Below are positions 31,066 through 44,500 of a stretch of DNA of 64,000 bases, piece by piece. The stretch comes from Phoronis australis (lineage: Eukaryota > Phoronida > Phoronidae): assembly GCA_002633005.1 (NCBI GenBank), contig NMRA01000135.1, positions 803,681-867,680 of the forward strand. Direction: 5' to 3'. Within the stretch, counting starts at the first letter, position 1; every line of letters starts with the position of its first letter. The notes under the pieces are model-generated. The model saw only the letters and a program-made list of their open reading frames with translations, was not told the DNA's origin and did no database searches. A program made the translations under genes and the position numbers.

Positions 31066-34000
31066 TTACACGACGGGTCCATACTTCTCCGCACCTTGGT
31101 ATATGTCTGTTATCAGTTTCTCCATGGCTATCTCCCCAACTGTTCCCCGGAAGAACAGTCTCTCAAGGGTGGCGCTAGTGACTACCCGCAGGGAGGGCAG
31201 CAACAGCAGCAGTTTGCCAAATCTGGTCACTTGCCCTGGAAACTGATGACGTATGTAGTCGACCAACAGCAGTTGCGTGTGATCTTGAAAACTCTCGACT
31301 ATGAGACGATCGTGAAGGCCGAATGTTTCTGTGGAAACAGGGTGCCAGATGTTAGGAAGAAAATATGATAATTAACAAACAATTTTGGGTGGTGTTGTTT
31401 CCTAAAGTTCTGAGAAATTGTCTTCTGCTTGCTCATATTTCTCATTTATTGCAAGTCAAAATATCAATTTATCTAAGTTTTGTACTTTGAAAAATGACTT
31501 TGTAATATCTTTTATTGTTCGGAACAGTAGGTCTAAAACAGGATACCGGAAGACAAGTCATTTCATCTCTAGTTTGCATGATTTTTTTGTTGTTTTTATA
31601 ACTCAGATTCTTTTAACAAAGTTGGAGATTGTGGAATAAATTTAAAGGCCACAGTAATCACCAACTAGTGATTTTTAACTTACCTGGTCGAAATAAAATG
31701 ATGGCCTTGAGACAAGCATATTCTGTGGTGTCGATGGCAAATGCCTTAAAGCGGTCAGTGATGTCTTTTATATATCGTATGTCTGCCATTGCTGCGGCGA
31801 GTTTCTCTGAGTCGACATCTTGCGGTACAATTTTAGCGCAGTCGAGGATGCTACGTGCGTCCACTGGGATATTCCACTGAGCCATGCTGAGAATGAACAA
31901 ATCACGCCACGATTCTTCTAGCAGAGTAAGCTAAAAATAAAATACATTTGTTATTGAGAATCCTATCATGTAAGCAGCTCAGGTGAGTTTTGGTCGTACA
32001 CATGCATTTAATACGGTCGTGTGCACGAGATTACGAGCGACGTCACTGTCTTTATAACGAAACACTACATACTACGAACTTATTTAACTCAACGTCATCT
32101 TCATAAATCACTTCAATTTCCTGTGTAAGTAAAATGTAAGATAAGACCGCCTTCGATGCGACTGGGAGAACGTACAACTTCTTTGACAAAACGGGACCCA
32201 GGTGCCCAAGAAACGCACTCACTTTGGCTAGTCACGAGAATCAATTTAATTGAATGACAGTGGGTTTAAAATTGCATGGTTGCAGTACCTTACAATGTAC
32301 AAATGAAAAAGGATGCACTAATGATAAATATGACAGCGCACGGCGCACTCGTTATCAAACATTATTCAGTCTCTTGACCTGCTTGGTTGACCTACTTATA
32401 GTCTGAAGCAATTAACAAGGTTACCGAATTTTTTTAGTTCCAAGCTAAAGCGTAGTGACTAAATATACTCAAGGTTTTCAATAGAGTGCGGAAAAGATTC
32501 AAACAGAAGAACATTTCCAAATACATAATATTTTTAACTATAAAGCGAAATAATTTACTGACTCTGTAGTTGTCACACACCTTGAAAAAACTACCTTGCG
32601 TTTTCACAGGTTTTCTAGTTTTTACCATTTCCTTAAGTAGATTTGAGATTTTTAAAGAATTTTACATTACAATAGATTACGAGTGAGCGAAGGTTCTTAG
32701 GCCTTGAGCTGAGCTGTCGAGATAACCACTCCGTCATAAATGAATAATGGTTATGAACAGTATATGGAGTTCACTTGGGATTAAAAACAATCAATTTTTG
32801 TCCATTTACCTGGTCTGTAGAGGTCAATGTTCTGAATGACGGAACGTGTTTGACCCAATTAATGACTGAGAAGAGCAGACGAGCGGTCACCTCTTGCATT
32901 GACTCTTTACCACTAGGCGGCAGCATAGTCGTTCCCGCTCTTGGAATCACGAAGGCTGAATCTTCCGATTTCATAGCCAACCCGGATCTGCTATTCATTG
33001 GATTTTCCTGCAAGTGATTTTTTTTGTAATTTGTCTGTCCATCGTGCTTTTCATACAGCAAAAATAAAATGTCAGTATGAAAATATTATTCTGCATTACG
33101 TTTTCTCCAAAGAGGGCCATAAATGATTTGAATCTCCATTTTCTTGCTCTGTTTAGGCTGTTCATAAAATTGGTCTCATAGTATACCATAGTGTGGTAGG
33201 ATTCCATTTCCGTTACCAACGAGGCGCCATTTTCGCCTTGCAGTTGGATAACCCCAATAAATTCTGAAAAGTGTTCATGAGTCATGGCTCAGATGTCCTT
33301 GTTGGTAACCGTAATGTAATATTATCCCTATCAGGACAAGGCCAATTTTATGAGAGAAAAAGCCATTGAAGCGAGACGAAAAGCAGCTTCAGATTCATAT
33401 TACGTGCAAATCCGACTGACGAATATAGGCAAATTAAAGTTTTTAAGAATAGTCGCCGGAATAACGAGACTTCTTCATCTTTTGTTGCAACAACTGGCAG
33501 TGTGAGTAGAAACATTTAAGATGCTTTTTGTTGAACATAATTGAATTCGGAAGTCTTTGTCAAAATTAATCATGATTTCTCAACATGATATTATTGTGCA
33601 TTTTTGTGTTCAGCTTTTGAATTTCGTTCCGGTTACCGTATGTTTCCTACCTGGAAATGTTCCGCAGTCATTAACGAGTGCAGAAAACCCGCCTGGTAAG
33701 CCTGTTGGTATATTGACGCCACGAACGGTTCTGGCCGGGTACGGAAGTCAACGGGACTGATACTCTCCGGTAAGCTGGGACTGGACGAGGCAGATGTCAG
33801 GGAATCCGGTTTGCATTTAGGCTTCCGGGGTCCCCTTTCGTGTTGCACAGCTGGGAAACATCAAGGAATGCATTTAACATAAAAAGGTATATTCTACAAA
33901 TATATATTAGTCTTATTTTTAAAAGCCACCTGCAGCGCCATCTATAGTCATGTTTTGCTTCCTGTAGAACGTTTCCAGAGGGTTTTGACATGGCTATTTT

Positions 34001-37000
34001 TTTCTGTTTTTACTTTCACACGATGTACACAATGGACCGAGTAGAGTGTCTAGCTGCAGTATTGTTCAGCTTCATTCGTCAACGGCCTCAAACTTGATTC
34101 AGTTTCAGGTCCGTGGGTTTAAACAGGGTCCAATGTAAAACTCAAAAAGCACTGCTCCAGATTTTTATCTTTCCAATGACCAAAAATGGTTTTCCACTTC
34201 GCCATCCTTTTTGGGTAACTTAACTTTAAATCTTCGCCAGCAGAAATGAAAATTTGCTAAATCGGAAATTGATTTTGTAACTTAACCTTCAGCGCCCCTG
34301 TTGGACAAGGTGTCAAAACCAGGAGTAGCCACATACTGCAAAGGACAAGATATTTTTACGGCACTGTCTGGGTAATATATATTTTTTATTTACTCGTGTG
34401 GACGATTAAAACGTTACTTTTCAAGAAAGCTGGCACCACGTTACCGAATTAGAACCGATTGTTTCATTTTGAGGCCTATTCGCGTTTTGAGTGCATGGAA
34501 AAACCAAACGAAATCAGATACGTGTGCACGGAATTTTGTTGAATATAAAAAGCACGTTGTCAACATTCGGACAGGTGCTAACAATGACAATTATCTTGAG
34601 CAGTCGAAGATTGCAAACTTAAAATTGTAGTAATGCTTCCTCACCATCTTTATTCATGTTTGCCTCAAAGCAGCGCTTCAGTCGACATGCTCTGCATTGG
34701 TTTCGATGCGTTTTGTCTATGGGACATTGGCCTTTGTGATCGCCTTGAGCTTTGCAAGTGTAGAAACGTCCACGGTGAATGCTGCGTTTGAAGAAACCGG
34801 AACACCCTGCGAATTAAACAGCAGCTGTTGCAGATTGTGTAACAAAACGGCAATACGGAGACAATGGCGTCCTAATGAACACAATCAATTAGTGGTTTCC
34901 ACGGTTCACCATTTTTGCATTAATTAGTGACTTTCAGCAAAATTGCGCGCGCGTGGAAGTTTGAAGATTTTTGTTGAGAAATTTGTAATCAAAAGGCGAT
35001 TTTATGGTTACATGTATATTTTATTCAACTGAGACCTGAAACCACTGACTGATTCATGAAATCTCTTTTACAAAGTTTGGGAAATGTGAATCCTGACTAA
35101 CGCAGAGAAAAGCTATCCACTCTGAGATACAATGTCCACATGTTTTAGCTGAATAATGCCTTTATCTCTCAAGGAACCCACTTAATTATGCAAAAGTGAC
35201 AGAACCATTTTGTGAAATCACTAGAACACAGCGGGCTTGAATCTCATCAACACAATACAAGTAGGCTGAACATGTCAACACGATACATTACATGTTTCTG
35301 TAGTAGATAAAGCGCTTACCGTCACACGTATATATCCCGTAGTGTTTTCCAGAGCTTCGATCGCCGCATACTTTACAAGGTATGTCCAACAGTCGATCAC
35401 CTATGGAAATGTTAAACATTTTTTAATGAAGCAATTCTTCTGTTCGTTCATACGTTGCAAAAAGGTACAGTTCATAGGAGGGTTTTGAAAGCTTTCTACA
35501 GATTCGTACACATGGCGTTGTCGTAAATTGAATAAAAACGTTAAACTTTAAAATTTTCTAATAATTCCCACAACACATAATTAATTGTCGATGAGTAAAA
35601 GTACATCAGTGGTAGCAGTTACAAAGATTAAAGTTTTCATAAGCGGCTTCACAAATCCACTTGTTATATCTCGTTTGTTTGTTATGTATCGGATATCTAA
35701 GAACGCCGCGAACTTTTGACGTATTAGTTTTATAAGTAACGTGACAAACTTGTTCCTTAAAGTGTTGAAATGAAGTCAGTAAAATAACAGGTTCATGTCT
35801 TAAAGAAATATAGGCAAGACAGAATTCGTGAACGCGTCCCAAAAGAAAAATTTCCTTCAGACTTACATGTAGATCTATCGCGTCGAAAATAAGAATTGCG
35901 TCAACCAGTCACTGTTTAGAAGCAAGGAATGATCTACTGAGTGAATTTTCTGCCACGCTGAGGTCGAGATTTAAGAAAAATTAACATTATAATTCAATTC
36001 TGCTAACAGGGCATATCTCATTGCTACAGTGCTAACAAAAGTGTTTACAGCTTCGCCTCTACTTTTATGTTTACCGAATGCTTGTTTTTTCTAGAACTTG
36101 AACACTACACCTCCGAGGGATTCATTTTGAAAATTCTTAAGTGAGGGATCAAACAGGTCTATTATGACTACACTGGCATAACATGTACAATTCAATTAAA
36201 CCTAATGAGGCGTACATCCTATGAGCTGTGTTCTCTTTGTTTTGTGTATACCAGGCTAAAGACAGTAGTCTTCGATTTTAATTATGTGTTCAAGCAAATA
36301 TCAGCTGACTTGGTCCTTTGTTTGCGCCATTGATTTGTTGTTGTCGAGGGTTTTAATTAACGGCCAGGTCTGCTCAGTATTGTCGCGGGCTTAAAAGTTA
36401 ACCGACATTCTCATTAATAACCTAAATCATATGTAGAAAATATTCTTCAATTGACCATATTCCTTTCTCATTTACCGCGTTTACCCTTGCTCGACACCTA
36501 ACGACACATTGTATCGTGTTGGCTTAATCACCCTTGCACGCAGTGCTTGACATCGAAGTACGCGTAGCTTCAATAATTTCAGTTACGACTGTGGACCCAG
36601 ACAAGAAATTTCAGGCCCAGTCATGTTGATTGACCCATATATCAAATATTGTGACCAGAAACTTTTTTTCTTGTAATTAGATCTACGACAACGAAAAATT
36701 TCCATTTCACGATTATGTGCCATTTTCCATTTTCTTAGTCCGTGCTCTGCTTTTCGTTAGGTTTCAAAACCTTTCCGTCCACGCGTAACGTTTTCGTATC
36801 ATTTAGATTACCATTCACAAGACGGTATTTCTTGAAAATTTAACGTTTTCGACGTCAACATGAATACAGCAAATTTGAGCTTTAAAAATTCATTAAGAAG
36901 GACATTTTAAATTGTTTCGGTTGCCGTTTTTACATACAGATGAAGAGTTCCTGTTACTACGCACTAACTACGTGGCGCGCCCTCTTTAGGAAGATATCTC

Positions 37001-40000
37001 TTGCAGTGTCCGGCTTGTTGACGCAACTAGTTCGATTATTGGTGTATTTGGCGATCAATACATACAATCTGGGTAAGGCAGGTATGTCTGGTATTACAGA
37101 TCTATTGATGACGTATCTTCAGATGTCTTAACATACCGAAAGGCATATTTTCTATGTATCTGAGCTATACTTGTTTAATTACATTTTCTCCGTATCATGC
37201 TTCGGCACATAAACCAGTAGTGTGACACAGCGTCCCCATACGTCAGAACTCACACCGGACGTATTATGCAGCAAATGGGAAGTTTCACCAGTGCAGTCTC
37301 GTTAAACTTCTTATCTGCCTTCTTAACGCCGTCCCAAAACCAGAAGGTAGATATTTCTGCCTGCTTACATTGGGATGGCTAGTACACTCCATCGATTGAT
37401 GCGACTGTCTTGTGGTTAGGAATCTTTTTTGTTGCCCATGGGGATCCCACGTGCTGGCCATAATATTAACATTTACCATGACAATTACTCGTGAGATGGC
37501 AATCATCCCGACACTATTGCAAAGGTTTAACACGGCGGCTCATCTGCCTTTCGATCAGATGCCGACGATCTCTCTGTAGCTGCCTTCTTATAAAAAAATC
37601 AAATCTGAACGCGGTCTGAAACTGGCCAAAAAGAATTCCCTCGCGGTGAAGTCTTAATATTATTGCACGATTACCGTCACTGTAGTTAGGATGACTTTAA
37701 GAAGAGCTTAGAAATATGTACAAGCTGTTGGTAATACGAAATTTCTCACAAAAGTGGAAACGGTCTACTCCAAACAGACTCTGTCGTTGAATTAACGGTC
37801 CATGCCAGAGGCTTTTCTATTGTGCTGCTAAGACCACTTAATCGGGTTTGGAAGGCAAATGTCAATGGCTATTTCTCGTTAAGCAGTCAACAGCTGACAA
37901 GTTTCTGAAGCCTCACTTAAGGATTTTTCTTAATCTATTGACTTCGCAGTTTATCTCGCGCGAATAGTTTCAATTACGTTTGAATTACTTCCTTACACAA
38001 GTGCAATACTTTCAGTTTCAAACAGCTACACTCTCATCTTGCTGTTTCGACTTAAATGCTGTTCTTGTTTTCATCTAACAAGCTGTTTTCTCACACGTAA
38101 ATCTGCTTACTGAAATATTTTGGAAGTGAAAAATACGTTTGGAAAACATGTTCTAGTCCATGTGTGTATGTACGTACATTACTCAGTTCTATATCAGGTG
38201 CTTCCCTCAAGAAAAAGCGGGGGTATGGTCAGCGGGTATACCAGCAAATTTTTACTTTACAAGGACACACTCCTGGCTTGATTCGAGACGTTCATAGCTT
38301 CACACCGCCGATTTGGATTTTTGTAAATCAGTGCCCGGGGTCCAATTTTGTACTCGCAATCAAGTTCGAAATTATTTTTCATAAATTTCTTTTTGCATTG
38401 TACTTTCGATTTGAAGATAAGAGTCTATTACTATTTGATCGTGTGAATGTCTGCCTAGCCGGAACTTCATTTTCTTGGACTAAATCCTGGAATCAGAACT
38501 CAAAATGTCAAGCTTTCATTCGAGTTTGTAGCTCAAATCTAGAGGTCACCAAGCGCAAACTTGCAAAATGTGTAATGTACTAGAGCACGCAACCATAAAC
38601 GCTTACCTGGAGTTCGGACAAAAGCAGACCGAAACGAAAACATTAAAAATGATTTCGGTTTCGAAATTCCATTTCTGAACTCGAATTCGAACTGTTCGTT
38701 TTAACATTTTCTCAAAATAAATGTTTTCCGTTTTGTACACGAACACATTAGGCCTATGAGTTATATGCAAATGAGATTAATTATAAAATAATCCAGACCC
38801 ATTTGAGCTGACTCCCAACACTCAAGCAATATTTCCAAGTTCAGTTGAATAAAAAATTTCCAGTTAAAGCTTGAGTTCGTAGCTTGAATTTCGGGTCCAC
38901 GCTCAAGGACAAACATTTTGGACAATGTCACGAACAGGAAGGACCGATTGGTCAAGTTGCCCAGATCCGGTTTTTAATCGACTCTCGGCTTTAGATTTTT
39001 TCTGGCTTGCCAGATACTGCCTCCAAAATGTCAGAGTTTTGTCTTCTGCAAAATTACAGTAATCAGACTGCCGGTCATCTAAAAATTTCGCCTCATTAAT
39101 TTGCGCTTTCGATAATTATCCAGGAGTTGTACTCTTCCCTGCGCGTTATTTGTTCACACACTTTAACTCCACTATACAGTGGCACATCTTATTCTAAACA
39201 AGTTGTCGACATGCTAATGATTTCTCGAGTGTCGAATAAGACTTAAGTCAAAGAAATCAAACACGTTTGTCAATGATGTGGGTTAGTTAATTAGTGTCTC
39301 TAACTTTTGTCAAGACGCTTTCGAGAGTAGCGTTCCAGTAATTAGTTGTAGAATGAATAACTGTGCATTGCCACACGAATAAAAGGAAAGCTCAGCTTTA
39401 CCTTAAATCTGAAAAAATAGAAAATCTTGTCATATCCGTGTAAATTCGTATGATCGGGAATACTTTAACAAGTAGTTTTGTGTAGTCGCCATAGTTATTA
39501 TAATAAAAGGTACAAAGGTAACCAGACAGTCGTGAAGGATACATGTACGTGTACTCGCTAAATGTTCAGTAACTGGTACATACGTTTTTTTACCAGGATT
39601 GTCGTTGTTTTTGTTGTTAAGTAATATATAAGGACACATTATGTGACAACCGTTTTATGTTAAAAAGCAAAATGAAATATCTAGCCTTTTAAGATAAAGT
39701 GAAAGTTTCAGTTGTTCAACGAGACTAAGTTATAGAGAATGTATCAACATTTTAAAGCTAAATGTTAAACTTAAACTTGTCTCAGTTGGCAAGCCCGTAA
39801 TGACGTGATCTACTATATATTGTAATTGCTTAACTTACCAAACGCAGACGACATTGGCAAACATAAGCTTTTATCAGTAAAAGTTAAATACAAAATGAAA
39901 ACTATTCGTTTGCAGGGCTACATATGTTTAGTTGTCTTTTTGTTTGCTCTAAAAGGATAAAGTCAGCTTCGGGCAGTGGTCTGCATAACAAATCTACAGA

Positions 40001-40182
40001 AAACACTGCAGTTGTACATGTAAGTATCGACACAATACAGTTAAACACATAACATCAATTAAGCACTTAGAATATAATAGTTATAAAGTTCACAGGAAAA
40101 TTATAAACATTCCTATTACGTTAAGGGACACATAAAACTGAATAATTATAAGGAGCAAGCAGGGCGCCTCTGACTTACCCAT
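31066..40182 (-). CDS. NR2E1: Nuclear receptor of the NR2E1 (TLX/tailless) type, seven coding exons
   Basis: TLX/tailless receptors are nuclear, DNA-binding, mostly repressing orphan receptors of brain and eye development. Coding exons in transcript order are 40182-40179, 35400-35320, 34806-34645, 33850-33651, 33007-32810, 31930-31684 and 31328-31066. Phases all agree and give 384 aa (human TLX 385). Residues 1-80 form the DNA-binding domain: [14 protein letters not shown] in finger 1, P-box [11 protein letters not shown] as in vertebrate TLX, and finger 2 ending [11 protein letters not shown]. Next comes [14 protein letters not shown], the TLX-type C-terminal extension. The hinge is rich in Pro, Ser and Thr. 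The ligand-binding domain includes [45 protein letters not shown] and [12 protein letters not shown], then the AF-2 region [11 protein letters not shown]-box CDGCSG separates it from PNR/FAX-1 (CNGCSG). All exons are open with consensus splice sites, so the gene looks functional. Confidence 0.95.
38331..38735. mobile_element. TCGAA-rich TIR element, diverged copy in NR2E intron 1
   Basis: Begins GTGCCCGGGGTCCAATTTTG and TACTCGCAA, similar to the TIR of the element at 48186 (GGGCCCGGTCTCCAATCTTT). It shares the internal CGAGTTTGTAGCTCAAAT, TCACCAAGCGCAAACTTG and GTTCGGACAAAAGCAGA with that copy and the copy at 62297. The right end is not clear. A second family fragment in the opposite sense lies at about 38790-38990. 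Confidence 0.55.
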
Positions 40183-40916
40183 TATGGTCGTCTCACAGCT
40201 AGGAAGCCAACAGTTCCTTGGGATTACAATGTAAACACTGCCGGGCCGCTTTTAGGTCGACCGAGTTTTATAGCATGGGAAACAAAACAAGTGGTCGAAG
40301 CCAATAATCCCTTATGATCGCCTACTGCATACCAACTATTGGTATCGATTTAAGGCCTGATAGTTTTTCAATGTAACTTAATATTGACACCAAAGACATT
40401 TATCTTTTTCATCAGCCGCTCTCCAGAATAGTTGCCGCAAAAGGCAGACGACGAGAGTAGGCAGATTTTCTACCAAAATGAGACCCGAGGAGCCCAGCAC
40501 AGCTCATGGTGGATGAGTATCTCATCGCTTTTCACAGTTGTGGGTGTGCATATGGACAAGCGTCGTCCCACAAAGTTGCCGATGCACGCGCACATTAGAT
40601 GGAGTAACTGAAAAGGAGACCAGTTTTGTTTCAGAATCAAAGGCGGATACAGTTTTTTACGACAAAAGGAGATCCAAGTAAAACGACAGGTTTCTGAAGA
40701 AAATTCTACATCAGACACAATGAGTAGAAAACCGGCAATGAAGTTTAGTGTCGTGATTTCTGCGTCCAGCGGCCTATACTCATGAGCAAACAATATAAAT
40801 TTTCTACTGATTTTCCCGTAGTTTTATTTGTACTTTGGCTAGTGATCCAGTCTAAATTTGTGCATGATGATCAGTAGATTCGAGCTACACACGCGGAAAA
40901 AACGCAAGATTCCTAG

Positions 40917-41130
40917 TTCAGACTCGAAATCGTGCATTTAATGCTGGGGACACTAAGTGCAAAATAAGCCGATCCGTGTAAACCATGATGTATTCAAGCA
41001 GAGAATAATGGATACTTATCAAGAGTTCACAGAAAGTAAAACAGAAAAAGATAAAAATAATTTCGAGTTTTATTTCCGTTGTAAGGTTTACTGAGACCCC
41101 AGGTTCAGCCGGTAATTTAACGTTCCCTGT
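40917..41130. repeat. Fragment of the TCGAA-rich TIR family
   Basis: Contains TCAGACTCGAAATCG, GATGTATTCAAGCAGAGAAT, GAGTTCACAGAAAGTAAAAC and ATTTCGAGTTTTATTTCC, which match internal and subterminal parts of the element at 48186-48588. Ends are not defined. It lies just upstream of the NR2E receptor start codon. Confidence 0.4.
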
Positions 41131-41365
41131 CACCTGTCAACAAAGGCCCAAGTCCACAAATTTTACCCAAATCTTTCCTGAAAATATCAGTCCATTTTGA
41201 GCATGTATGTATGGTATTTAACGTCGTTTCGGAAACTCTGTAGAAAAGGACCTTATGACATTAACCGTTTCAATCGATAAAACAATGCTTCTGTTTTGCG
41301 GAGTTACTATATGGACCAAATTTTACAGTGGTCAAATTTCTGCAGCTTTCACAGTGGAGAATAAG

Positions 41366-41522
41366 GGGGTGGCGGATTTAGGGGGTCAAGGGGGCCGTGG
41401 CCCCCCTAAAATTCTCCCAGTTTCCATTTAGCAGCTCGGGGATGCGAATGTCCGACTGGTAAAATCTGGTATAATATTCCGCCTTGCCCTCCCCCCAACT
41501 CAAAATCCTGGACCCGCCCTTG
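41366..41522. mobile_element. hAT5-like MITE, copy D (short form)
   Basis: GGGGTGGCGGATTTAGGGGG at one end and ATCCTGGACCCGCCCTTG at the other, in inverted orientation relative to copies A and B. Flanking ATAAG and TAAAG may be a degraded 5-bp duplication. Contains the family core GGCCGTGGCCCCCCTAAAAT. Confidence 0.7.
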
Positions 41523-44500
41523 TAAAGTATAACGTTTCAAAGTAAAATCCTCATTCGACATTATGCTTTATTGAACAAATATTTTGCAAAACCATACTCC
41601 TAATAAACACATTACTAGGGTGTAAACAAAGGCTGTTACATGTACATGTACGCTGTGGTCGTGAAACAACGAATTTCAGTTAGAAGAGCGTAGTGAGAAC
41701 TAAGCGCAACCGCATATGTTCAACAGGGGACGCTAGTGTACTCCACAGTGTCCCACCTTCTGTCGTTACAGTATTGCGGCCCGACGACCGGTTGCCATCG
41801 ATTTCGCGGATCGAAAGCTCTTTCCACCACGTCCTGGAAAGTTTCTGTTAGTTGAACATTCAGTACTGTACCTCTTGTCCTCCGTTGCTACGCCAGTGGT
41901 ACTGAGCGACTCTATGATGTCACGGTGGTCGATCCAGAGTCAAGGAATACCGCCAATCCAAAACAGGGTCAAATATTCTTACGCCAGATTAAGTACTTTA
42001 ATAAGCACCAAGCATCAAAAGAAAGCTCCTAGAAGTCTTGTATACTCCTTGAATAATTAATGGATTGTCAATATGTAAAATCACCCAGTGACAAAAAGTA
42101 ATTTTCTGCATTAATTAGACTTTATTGACATGCTATTGACAGCTTAGCACGTTCAAAGTTGACCGCAGTTACCAGCCTGGATCCAAGTCATCAACGAGAC
42201 AAAAGTCAAATAGAAAATCTATTAACTTAAGTGTGTGGGTATGAATGGATCTCTCGGAATGTTTGAAATTTCCAGGTGAGACACCGACAGAACAATTGGT
42301 CAAGCGAAGGTTAATAGACAAATCACAACGACTATAGTCGTCATCGATTACTCTTGATTCTCAAAAGGTGAACGGATACGCACCCGAATCACCAAAACGA
42401 CCAATTGAACAACCAGAATTAATAGTTTTGGTACATATGTCGAACATCACTTTCTTATATTAAAAACAGTTTTGTCTATGATCGTTATAGTAATTGCTGG
42501 TAAAATGTTACTGGATGAGTTCAAGGGGGAAATTTCTACTACACAAACATCTACAAGCTCTTGACGGTGAGACCTGAATATGTCCGTGGATCACTTGTAC
42601 TCATATGAAATAATCATATATTGATTATCTTATCGTGACTTCGGTATTCATTAGTAGTCCAGATATTACCCAAGTTAACCTGCCACTAATTTTAATAGAA
42701 TTTACATAAACGGTTAGCGACACAGAAATGCTTGCTTTTTCTAACAAAAAATCAATTGAGGAGAAGTTGCGAAAAACGACGTTTTTATATTACGGGGGTT
42801 CTCCACAGTCTTAATTCATCCTTGATTTTTTTTAATTTTCATATTTTGTTTTTTGGTCTTTATCTTCTACATAAGAGCAAAAAATAATGGAGGTCACCGA
42901 ATTAGTTTCTGTTACATCCCTCTAAACAAATGCATCTCCGGCAAAGACGTGGCATTTAAATGGGTTGCTGGAAAACCACCTCTAATTAAATTAGTGATTG
43001 AAATCCTTTTGTTGTACTTTGTCAGTTTTATGTATGACGTTTTTAATAATATATCCCGGTTTGCTAATTTTCTTACGTCGTCGCAGGCAAATGTCTAAAC
43101 TTTTTATGGATTTTGAATACCCCAAATTTTAAAAAGCGCTTTGACTTTTACACAAACAATTACACACTTAAATTTTCTATTATGTTTTTGATACCTATGT
43201 TTTTTTCAATGAAATAATATAAATAGGGGACCATTGACTTCAACTTTGAGCTATTTTAGCACAAACAGCGTCATTTAAGAATGTGTACAGTTTGATCTTC
43301 TGAAAAGCGCGCCAATTTCAAGATCACCTGCCCAGCTGCATTTCACTGAATGGCGATGGGGATTGTGATATAAGTTGAGTTGATGTGAGCAATCTAAGAC
43401 AAGAAGTTTCTTCTAATAAATCCAAAACTGCGGTTCGATTTAAATCTCACCTAGTGTCTTACGTCGCCTGTTGTTTAGTATGACGTCATTGTGAAACTTG
43501 ATGACGCACGTTGGTTTGTTTAGTATGACGTCATTTCGACGTTTGGGACCCAGTAAAATAAAATACCAACATTGAAAATAATAACAATTAGGCCAGATTT
43601 ACGTAGTGCCATAAATTAGTAAGCATTTTGAAATTATTACCTGACTATAAACCTGGTCAATCGTAATCTTTAACTTCCCAGGAGTATACGGCTGGGGGAA
43701 ACCGTTGTCGGAGCACATCCTCAATTTTGTAAAAACACCACTGCTTTCCTGAATCGGAAAAAATCACATACCTGCAAAATTTCTGAATTATTTGTTGATA
43801 CAAATCGCGTCATATTAGTAGCGGAGAGGTCATCACTAAACATCCGAATTATTAATCGCCAAATAACAAAATAATCAAAGCAAAATCAATAGTTTTCATG
43901 AGATAGTCAATGTCGTAAAATAACGCTGGTTTACGACTATTGGAAAACTGTGTCAAATTCCCTAAGGGGGCACAGAACTGTTCTCACCGGGGCTTGCCTA
44001 TCATAACACACGTCAATGGACTCTTCACCTTTTTTTCACCCTACTGCGTGCAAAGAAACAAAAGTTTTGAGTCATTTCACATCACAAGCCCTACAGATGA
44101 GCACAGAAACTTTATTCTCTGTTGTAATTTTGACCCTTTCACTCCCACTGAAAACTAAGCTAGACTAAGAAAAATATGGGCAAAAAACTCAAAATCGGCA
44201 TAGTTTACCTCAAAACCACCACTTTCCTGCCGATGCTCGACTAAAGCCAACATTAAATTCCGAAAGCAAACTTCCTACCAATTCCAAATTGTGGTCTAAA
44301 AGTAGTCAACCAACTAGTTTTTCTGAAAGTTTGGCTTGTTTGAGGGCTACCTGAAATCATGGCCAATTTCTCAGTTGCTACCCAGCAATGCACAATTGCA
44401 ACAAAGGGCCGCCATCTTGAAGATGAGTGCAGGTACAGCCAAGGGAGTGGTATTTTTTCATTCTCAACATGTTCACAAATACAAACAAACCACATTCACT

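Noticed and set aside
36940-37131. 63-codon plus-strand frame starting after a TACATACAG acceptor-like sequence
   Set aside because: Lies in the large NR2E intron on the opposite strand, with no domain and no partner exons found.
41770-41935. Minus-strand frame of about 55 codons with a donor-like and an acceptor-like site only 38 bp apart
   Set aside because: The implied intron would be too short, a stop closes the frame upstream and no homology is seen; probably chance.
42853-43098. 81-codon hydrophobic plus-strand frame
   Set aside because: AT-rich, TTG start, no homology and no splice context.
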